A DNA stretch of 64,000 nt from Sporosarcina luteola (GTDB lineage: Bacteria > Bacillota > Bacilli > Bacillales_A > Planococcaceae): positions 186,001 through 250,000 of the forward strand of contig NZ_JAMBOK010000003.1 in assembly GCF_023715585.1 (NCBI RefSeq). The letters are read 5' to 3'. A model generated the notes under the pieces. The model did not search any database. It saw only the letters and a list, made by a program, of their open reading frames with translations, and was not told the origin of the DNA. Both the position numbers and the translations under genes were made by a program. Below, one piece after another: positions 58,602-64,000 of the stretch. Every line of letters starts with the position of its first letter. Within the stretch, counting starts at the first letter, position 1.

Positions 58602-59531
58602 TTGCGAGTAGTGAATAATATCGCTGAATTGATCGGCGAAACCCCTTTAGTACGATTAAATCGCCTTCCCGATCAACAGGGTGCTGACGTCTATGTGAAA
58701 CTCGAATATTTTAATCCGAGCAGAAGCGTCAAAGACCGGGCGGCATACAATATGATAATCGAAGCGGAAAAAGCAGGTTTATTACAACCTGGGGATACCA
58801 TCATTGAACCGACATCCGGAAATACTGGCATCGGTATCGCGATGAGCGCTGCTGCGAGAGGCTATAAAACGATTATTGTCATGCCTGATTCATCGACAAT
58901 CGAGCGCATCAATATATTAAAAGCATACGGTGCTACAGTAGTGCTGACGCCGAGCGACTTGAAAATGCCGGGGGCTATTGAAAAGGCGGAGGAAATTGCT
59001 GCAGACATTCCGAATAGCTTCATCCCCATGCAGTTTGAAAATGAGGCCAACCCGGATATTCACCGGCATACGACAGGACCTGAAATCATCCGGGCGATGG
59101 AATCGTTGAACCGCAAACTGACCGCTTTTGTCTGTACGGCGGGAACTGGCGGCACCGTTACAGGGACCGGTGAATATTTGAAGGGACACGATCATACGAT
59201 CACAGTGCATGTAGCAGAACCGGCGGGATCTCCCGTACTATCCGGGGGAAAGCCCGGGAAGCACAAACTTGTCGGAACAAGTCCAGGGTTTATTCCATCG
59301 ATATTAAACACATCCGTCTATGATGAGATTTTCAAGATCGAAGACGAGGACGCCTATAAAACAGTCCGGGAATTGGCGGCGCGGGAAGGATTGCTCCTCG
59401 GCCCGAGCGGAGGGGCTTCGGTGTATGCTGCGATGCAAGTGGCGAAACGGCTGACGCCGGATGACACGGTCGTCTGCATTGCGCCCGATAACGGCGAACG
59501 GTATTTATCGAGTGATTTATTTGATTTCTAA
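58602..59531 (+). CDS. cysK: Cysteine synthase (O-acetylserine sulfhydrylase)
   Basis: A 309-aa PLP enzyme that makes cysteine from O-acetylserine and sulfide. PLP lysine Lys44 in PSRSVKDRAAYNMI, the substrate loop TSGNTGIGIA (71-80), the phosphate loop CTAGTGGTVTGTGEYL and the Ser of GLLLGPSGGAS are all present. TTG start with AAGGAG nine bases upstream. The gene leads a sulfur-linked block: 70 bases after its stop and a hairpin comes a sulfonate/nitrate-type importer. It carries a possible CymR operator in its promoter. Confidence 0.93.
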   Translation: MRVVNNIAELIGETPLVRLNRLPDQQGADVYVKLEYFNPSRSVKDRAAYNMIIEAEKAGLLQPGDTIIEPTSGNTGIGIAMSAAARGYKTIIVMPDSSTIERINILKAYGATVVLTPSDLKMPGAIEKAEEIAADIPNSFIPMQFENEANPDIHRHTTGPEIIRAMESLNRKLTAFVCTAGTGGTVTGTGEYLKGHDHTITVHVAEPAGSPVLSGGKPGKHKLVGTSPGFIPSILNTSVYDEIFKIEDEDAYKTVRELAAREGLLLGPSGGASVYAAMQVAKRLTPDDTVVCIAPDNGERYLSSDLFDF

Positions 59532-59532
59532 A

Positions 59533-59561
59533 GGAGAGGAATAAAAGTCCTCTCCATTTTC
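59533..59561 (+). terminator. Hairpin between cysK and the ABC operon
   Basis: GGAGAGGA pairs with TCCTCTCC over seven bases, then ATTTTC. Short T-tract, so readthrough into the transporter genes is likely. Confidence 0.6.
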
Positions 59562-59609
59562 ACAACTTTAATTCCGACTAAACAAATAAGGGAAGTCGAG
59601 GTGCGGAAA

Positions 59610-60452
59610 ATGTATGTAACAATCGATGGGATTGAGAAGAGTTTTGTGAATGAAAGAAAAGAGCAGGTTCAAGTGCTTGACCACATAGATATCGAGATGG
59701 AAAAAGGAAGCTTCGTCTCGATCGTCGGGCCTTCCGGCTGCGGCAAATCGACGCTCCTCTATATGATTGCAGGGTTGGAAAGTGCGGATAGAGGCAGCAT
59801 CCGAATTGCCGGGAATGAAGTGAAGAAGCCTGGTCCCGACCGGGTCGTCGTTTTCCAAGAGGCTGGTCTCTTCCCGTGGCTGACCGTTTTGGAAAACGTG
59901 AAGTATGGTTTGCTGCTGAAAAAGATGCCGAAACAAGAAGCCGAGGCGAAGGCGATCGACATGTTGAAAATGGTTCATCTGAGCAACTATATCCATTCCT
60001 ATCCGCATCAACTTTCGGGGGGAATGAAGCAAAGGGTTTCGATTGCAAGAGCGTTAGTGATGGAACCGGATATTTTATTGATGGATGAACCTTTCTCCGC
60101 GCTCGATGAACAGACGAGGATGGTGCTCCATAAAGAATTGATCGACATATGGAAGAAGACGAAAGTAACAATATTTTTCGTTACGCACAATATCCGGGAA
60201 GCCGTTTTACTCTCGGAAAAAGTGATTGTCTTCGGCACGCGTCCCGGAAAGGTGAAGGACGTCATTCCCGTTCCGACATCGACGGACGGCGTGTTACCCG
60301 ATAGTGTAACTTTGCATACGGAGCAGCGGATTTTAGCCATTTTGGAAAAGGAAATCGAGAAGGTGTTGAAGGAGGAAATGGGTGATGACTACAGCTTTAC
60401 GACGAATCATCTTCATCGCAATGATAGCGGTGATATGGGAAGTCACATCTAG
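59610..60452 (+). CDS. Sulfonate/nitrate/taurine-type ABC transporter ATPase
   Basis: A 280-aa ABC ATPase of the SsuB/TauB/NrtD group. Walker A GPSGCGKSTLLYMIAGLE, Q-loop FQEAGLFPWLTVLENVKYGL (the FPW form typical of this group), signature LSGGMKQR, Walker B ILLMDEPFSALDEQTRMVL and H-loop VTHNIREAVLLSEKV. ATG 59610 is preferred to the GTG at 59601. Its last 68 bases overlap the permease gene in another frame. With cysK upstream, uptake of an organosulfur compound (alkanesulfonate or taurine) is the best guess; no desulfonating monooxygenase is nearby. Confidence 0.92.
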   Translation: MYVTIDGIEKSFVNERKEQVQVLDHIDIEMEKGSFVSIVGPSGCGKSTLLYMIAGLESADRGSIRIAGNEVKKPGPDRVVVFQEAGLFPWLTVLENVKYGLLLKKMPKQEAEAKAIDMLKMVHLSNYIHSYPHQLSGGMKQRVSIARALVMEPDILLMDEPFSALDEQTRMVLHKELIDIWKKTKVTIFFVTHNIREAVLLSEKVIVFGTRPGKVKDVIPVPTSTDGVLPDSVTLHTEQRILAILEKEIEKVLKEEMGDDYSFTTNHLHRNDSGDMGSHI

Positions 60453-61137
60453 ACTTTCGGTATTGCCGGATTTCATGTTTCCCCGGTTGACACAAGTGTT
60501 GGAGACGCTTTTCAACGGTCTTGTGAATGGTCAGTTTTTGGCGGCGATTGGAAAAAGCATGAGCCGACTGCTGATCGGGTTTGCCATAGCCATCGTCTTA
60601 GGCGTCATCATGGGCTACCTCATTTGGCGCTATAAGTTGGTCGAGGATACACTCGGCTTTCTCGTTACCGCGTTGCAGTCCATTCCGAGCATCGTCTGGT
60701 TTCCGCTCGCAATCATCTGGTTTGGACTGAATGACTTCTCGATTCTATTCATTGTTACGATCGGAGCGACATGGACAATGACCGTCAGTGCGACGAGCGG
60801 ATTCCGGAATGTGCCGACGCTGTACCAACGCGTCGCCAAAACATTCGGTTCGACGGGACTGCATTTCATCCGAACCGTCATCATGCCTGCCTCCGTTCCG
60901 CAATTGCTATCAGGACTCCGCATCGCTTGGGCATTTTCATGGCGCGCCTTGATGGCAGGGGAATTGCTGGGCTCCGGCGGAGGGCTTGGGCAATTGCTGG
61001 AGACAGGGCGGTCCCTTGGTCAAATGGATCTCGTCATCTCAGTCATGATCATCATTGCAGTGATCGGGACGATTATGGACAATGTCGTGTTTATGCGTTT
61101 GGAGCGTTCTGTTCAGAAAAAATGGGGTCTCGCATGA
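60385..61137 (+). CDS. Sulfonate/nitrate/taurine-type ABC transporter permease
   Basis: A 250-aa inner-membrane protein with six segments. The EAA loop is VAKTFGSTGLHFIRTVIMPA SVPQ, and the end GGLGQLLETGRSLGQMDLVI is typical of SsuC/TauC. GGAGG lies nine bases before the ATG at 60385. The gene starts inside the ATPase gene with 68 bases of overlap, so the two are translationally coupled. Confidence 0.92.
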   Translation: MTTALRRIIFIAMIAVIWEVTSRLSVLPDFMFPRLTQVLETLFNGLVNGQFLAAIGKSMSRLLIGFAIAIVLGVIMGYLIWRYKLVEDTLGFLVTALQSIPSIVWFPLAIIWFGLNDFSILFIVTIGATWTMTVSATSGFRNVPTLYQRVAKTFGSTGLHFIRTVIMPASVPQLLSGLRIAWAFSWRALMAGELLGSGGGLGQLLETGRSLGQMDLVISVMIIIAVIGTIMDNVVFMRLERSVQKKWGLA

Positions 61138-61160
61138 CCTATACAAAGGGGAAATGGATA

Positions 61161-62144
61161 ATGAAAAAGTCATTGATCATGACAGTGTTAACGGTTTTAG
61201 TAGTGGGAATCCTAACTGCTTGCGGATCTTCGTCATCAGGCAGCAAGTCTGTCAAAATCGGATACTTCCCGAACTTGACGCATATCGCTACGATTGTCGC
61301 TCTTGAAAAGGGCTATTTTGAAGAGGAATTCGGGGATGATGTGAAGATTGAAACGAAAACGGTGAGCAACGGTGGTCTCTTCATGGAAGCGATGACGACG
61401 AAATCGATTGACGTCGGTACAGTCGGTCCCGGTCCATTGCTCAACTTCTACGTGAAAAACCCGACATTCCGTTTGATTTCAGGAGCGGTGAACGGAGGAG
61501 CAGTGCTCGTCGCGAGTGAAGGCGGAGGCGTTTCTGAGCTTGCTGATCTCGACGGTAAAAAAGTCGCCATCCCGGTGATCGGAAGCACTCAAGACGTCAT
61601 GCTTCGAAAAGCGTTGAAAGAAGTGAATCTAGAAACGACATCAAATGGCGGCACGGTCGAATTATTTGCGGCGGCACCTGCGGATACTGCTACACTCTTC
61701 GTTCAAAACTCGGTGGATGCCGCAGCCACACAAGAACCGTGGGGAAATATCCTCGAAACGCAAGCGAACGGCAAGCTGATCCTCGATTGGGATGAATTTG
61801 CATGGGGGAAGGAATCCACGAACACAGTCGTTGCAGCTAGCGATGAATTCTTGAAAAATAAGAAGTTTGCCAAAGCGTATTTGAAAGCACATAAGCGGGC
61901 AGTCGAGTTCATCCAGCAAAATCCAGAGGAAGCACAAAAGCTGGTCATCCAACATCTTAAAGAGTTAACGGGCAAGGAAATAAGTGCAGAAGAGACAGCC
62001 GCGGCATTCGCGAAGCTGGAAGTCACTACTGAGGTGAATGAACAAGTCATCCAGGAAATGGCGGATATCAGCAAGGAAGCGGGCTATGTGACAAGCAGTG
62101 ATATTAAGGGAATGATCGATGTTTCTTATTTGTTGGGGGAATAA
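61161..62144 (+). CDS. Sulfonate/nitrate/taurine-type ABC transporter, substrate-binding lipoprotein
   Basis: A 327-aa lipoprotein: signal MKKSLIMTVLTVLVVGILTA with lipobox LTAC. The mature domain begins SVKIGYFPNLTHIATIVALE KGYFEEEFG, the classic NMT1/SsuA-type opening, followed by SNGGLFMEAMTTKSIDVGTV GPGP and VDAAATQEPWGNILE. Specificity can be sulfonates, taurine or nitrate. The ATG at 61161 with AAAGGGGAAATGG 23 bases after the permease stop closes the operon; the ORF is open further back only because of the permease overlap. Confidence 0.92.
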   Translation: MKKSLIMTVLTVLVVGILTACGSSSSGSKSVKIGYFPNLTHIATIVALEKGYFEEEFGDDVKIETKTVSNGGLFMEAMTTKSIDVGTVGPGPLLNFYVKNPTFRLISGAVNGGAVLVASEGGGVSELADLDGKKVAIPVIGSTQDVMLRKALKEVNLETTSNGGTVELFAAAPADTATLFVQNSVDAAATQEPWGNILETQANGKLILDWDEFAWGKESTNTVVAASDEFLKNKKFAKAYLKAHKRAVEFIQQNPEEAQKLVIQHLKELTGKEISAEETAAAFAKLEVTTEVNEQVIQEMADISKEAGYVTSSDIKGMIDVSYLLGE

Positions 62145-62157
62145 CCTAGGGGAAAAA

Positions 62158-62188
62158 CGGAACCTGTTTGCCGGGTTCCCTTTTTTAT
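62158..62188 (+). terminator. Terminator of the sulfur ABC operon
   Basis: GGAACC pairs with GGTTCC over a GC-containing loop, followed by six Ts. Confidence 0.8.
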
Positions 62189-62196
62189 TGGCAATA

Positions 62197-62238
62197 AAAA
62201 GAGGACCTCGCTGAAAAAAGAGGTCCTCTTTATTTATT
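62197..62238. terminator. Bidirectional terminator near the MFS gene end
   Basis: AAGAGGACCTC pairs with GAGGTCCTCTT over a ten-base loop with T-rich and A-rich flanks. Confidence 0.85.
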
Positions 62239-63418
62239 AACAATCGGCTTTTGCTTCCCGTAGATTCCTAACCTTGCCGGTGGCAATTGATAAAGAGACT
62301 GCTGCGCATAGGAACGCAATGATGACGACCCCACTACCGACAGTCGGCATGCTCGTAACCGAATCGGTATAGCCGTATACGATCCCGCCAATCCCTGAAC
62401 CTACTGCAATCCCGACTTGTATAGCAGAATTATTGAAGCTCTGATTAATATCAGATGTAATAGGATCCGCCTGGATAATATAATCCTGCAACGGCGGCGC
62501 AAGGGCCCAGCTTAATGCGCCCCACACCATCATGACGACAAGGAAGAACGGAAAAGAGAATGTCGAGTAGGGCAATGCGAAAAGGCTGATAGCGAAGGCA
62601 CCAATAATGATTAGAATGCTTTTCTTCGATCCGATCCAATTTGCAAGGTTGCCCCCGAATGCTCCGCCGCCAACTGCCGCTAACCCAAATAGGAAATAAC
62701 AGATGCTGATCCAGTATTGGTTCAGGTGCAAATTCGTTTCCAAAAATGGCGTGAAGTAGGCGTAAACCGTGTAATGGCCAGCCAGCATGAATACCATCGC
62801 CAAGTGGGCAAATACGATTTTTTTATTCCCCAGTGCTTTGATTTGCGCGGACAGCGGAAGAACATCTCCCGTCTCCATTTTCTCGAGGAATATGGAGATG
62901 AGAATGAAAGCGCCGATTGAAAGGACAGCAATCCCTAAAAAGACGCTGCGCCAGCCGAACGCATTCGTAAGAAGAATACCGACCGGCACGCCCAACACGA
63001 GGGAAGAACTAAGCCCCATGAAAATATAACCGAGCGCTTTCGCACGGTGGGGCGCTTCGACAATTCGCGCGGTAATCGTCAAGGAAAGAACGATGAGAAG
63101 CGCCGCACTCAACGCGGTGATGATACGGGCGATCATCAGGAATGTGAAAGTAGGACTGAAATAGGTCAAAATGTTTCCGATGAAAAAGACAGTCATTGAA
63201 ATTAAATACAGCTTTTTCCTTTCAACTTTCGCGGTCAAAGATAATAAAACCGGACCGGCAATGGCAAACACGAGCGCGTAAACCGTTATGAGCTGCCCAG
63301 CCGTTCCGATTGAAACGTTCAAATCATCTGCGATAATCGGCAAGATGCCACCGACGATCAATTCAACGAGGCCGACTGTAATCGTTGATATGGCAATGAT
63401 GAATACTCTAAAGTTCAT
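62237..63418 (-). CDS. MFS transporter (DHA1 type) under guanine-type riboswitch control
   Basis: A 393-aa 12-helix major facilitator carrier of the DHA1/AraJ-PbuE-like group. The start NFRVFIIAISTITVGLVELI VGGILPIIADDLNVSIGTAG QLITVYAL and motif A-like LTAKVERKKLYL are visible, plus RIITALSAALLIVLSLTITA. CAGAGGAGG precedes the ATG. A purine riboswitch with C74 stands in the leader, so purines are likely its substrates; B. subtilis PbuE is a related purine exporter. Import or export cannot be told from sequence, but the leader fold suggests repression by guanine. Confidence 0.9.
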   Translation of the reverse strand: MNFRVFIIAISTITVGLVELIVGGILPIIADDLNVSIGTAGQLITVYALVFAIAGPVLLSLTAKVERKKLYLISMTVFFIGNILTYFSPTFTFLMIARIITALSAALLIVLSLTITARIVEAPHRAKALGYIFMGLSSSLVLGVPVGILLTNAFGWRSVFLGIAVLSIGAFILISIFLEKMETGDVLPLSAQIKALGNKKIVFAHLAMVFMLAGHYTVYAYFTPFLETNLHLNQYWISICYFLFGLAAVGGGAFGGNLANWIGSKKSILIIIGAFAISLFALPYSTFSFPFFLVVMMVWGALSWALAPPLQDYIIQADPITSDINQSFNNSAIQVGIAVGSGIGGIVYGYTDSVTSMPTVGSGVVIIAFLCAAVSLSIATGKVRNLREAKADC

Positions 63419-63439
63419 GCGAAATCCTCCTCTGAAAAA

Positions 63440-63534
63440 TAAAAAAACTCACGACTGCAAAGTGAGTTCCTTTGTAGTCAGGAGTTAACGGTTCCTGGTA
63501 GAGACCCTCAATCCATATTATTGAGGTTATACAT
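63440..63534 (-). ncRNA. Purine riboswitch, guanine-type (C74), with terminator
   Basis: On the minus strand the aptamer reads ATGTATAACCTCAAT with P2 CCTCAAT / ATTGAGG around AATATGG, then GGTCTCTACC, P3 CAGGA / TCCTG with loop ACCGTTAAC, and CTGACTAC (aptamer about 63474-63534). The residue before UAC, position 74, is C (complement of base 63477), the guanine form; adenine-type riboswitches have U. Downstream AACTCAC / GTGAGTT plus seven Ts (63440-63468) forms a terminator, while GACTACAAAG can pair with CTTTGCAGTC as an antiterminator. This predicts OFF when guanine binds. Confidence 0.9.
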
Positions 63535-63667
63535 ATATATCGGACGTATAAAATTTTCTATTCATCAATCTATCACGGTTAGGGATTTATATCAAGAGAA
63601 ATTTCCTATTCCGAACGAATATTGTTACATTACATGTAGAGGCATATCATTTTTTGGAGGAATTACT

Positions 63668-64000
63668 TTGTACGATCCGACAGTATTTGAAAATTTGACA
63701 GTCGCATTTGAAAACCAACTATATGATCTTGATACGATTGAAGGTGATATAAGGATCATCAACCGATCGGATCAAATGGATTTTGCTATCCTTGCTAGGA
63801 AATTCACTTTGCAATTTACGCTATTCGATGTAGAGGATGTATCAGCTGAGATTATTCTGGAGGCAGCTTTACAGGATTTGGCGAATGAACTACTGGAAAT
63901 GCCCGGGGGAAATCCCGGCTGTTCATTGACAGTGCGCTTTCAAAAGCATGTCCAACGAGAAACGGAGCAATGCAGGCTCATAGAAGAAGCATTAAGCGAT
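63668..64000 (+). CDS. Unknown protein, N-terminal part (runs off the window)
   Basis: A TTG start at 63668 with GGAGG seven bases upstream opens a frame to the window end: MYDPTVFENLTVAFENQLYD LDTIEGDIRIINRSDQMD and so on for 111 codons, without a stop. Acidic, mixed alpha-beta, no signal. Contains an internal EMPGGNPGCSLTVRFQKHVQ. I do not recognise the family; Bacillus relatives with MYDPTxFEN starts exist as far as I recall but without known function. It is divergent from the riboswitch-controlled MFS gene. Confidence 0.75.
   Translation, partial: MYDPTVFENLTVAFENQLYDLDTIEGDIRIINRSDQMDFAILARKFTLQFTLFDVEDVSAEIILEAALQDLANELLEMPGGNPGCSLTVRFQKHVQRETEQCRLIEEALSD

Overview
The window reads as chromosome of a low-to-moderate GC, endospore-forming member of the Bacillales, most likely Planococcaceae/Caryophanaceae (Sporosarcina-like). 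Grounds: strong AGGAGG-type ribosome binding sites with frequent TTG/GTG starts, a Tyr T-box and a purine riboswitch, B. subtilis-type pairs such as yqhH-yqhG, a yhfW homologue, a 157-aa LuxS, a YjcZ-type 38-aa spore peptide and a GerW-family protein. I see no rRNA, tRNA, CRISPR array, prophage or transposase gene. The genus is inference.

Layout. 1-4.2 kb: 5' end of an iron alcohol dehydrogenase (minus strand), two lipoproteins, a GNAT acetyltransferase, an unassigned protein and an AlkD-type glycosylase. 4.2-8.6 kb: AhpD-like protein, TetR regulator, a fragment of a dead ABC ATPase, and a two-gene Opu/EgtUV-type osmolyte importer. 8.7-13.6 kb: luxS, aspartase, a DUF485/SSS acetate-type symporter pair and a DUF2500 protein. 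13.6-20 kb: VOC protein, SNF2 helicase yqhH and yqhG, cytosine deaminase, an unknown gene and rtcB. 20-27 kb: polar amino-acid ABC importer, alkaline phosphatase, SnoaL-like protein and a kinase-fold phosphotransferase. 27-35.3 kb: Tyr T-box-controlled NhaC antiporter plus PqqB-like hydrolase, acetamidase-family protein, FAD dehydrogenase, M2-type peptidase and DIP1984-family protein. 35.3-46.3 kb: a gene-free, strongly structured stretch ending in a terminator, MBL hydrolase, DinB-like protein, Rieske oxidoreductase, NlpC-like protein, SRPBCC protein, serine hydrolase, NupC, luciferase-like monooxygenase and a dicarboxylate symporter. 46.4-52.4 kb: GerW-family protein, a repeat-rich AT-rich gap, an S41-like peptidase, DUF3953 protein, alpha/beta hydrolase and BrnQ. 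52.7-64 kb: an unusual long ATP-sulfurylase-like protein, DUF2325 protein, MATE exporter, DUF2268 protease, cysteine synthase followed by a sulfonate/nitrate-type ABC importer, an MFS carrier under a guanine-type riboswitch, and the start of an unknown gene.

Two repeat systems stand out. (1) A family of roughly 150-bp elements with GGTGCCTGTGCAGCACAC inverted ends occurs at five loci (seven units) between 16.5 and 30.9 kb, each just after a plus-strand gene; the ends are conserved but each unit carries a different internal inverted repeat, in four cases a typical rho-independent terminator. (2) Four intergenic arrays show a short conserved core repeated every 20-21 bp with variable sequence between cores; two of them have seven units at an almost exact 20-bp period and share the core TTATGC in opposite orientations. 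Neither system matches a repeat class I can name with confidence. Many functional links are inferred from single-gene homology judged by eye.
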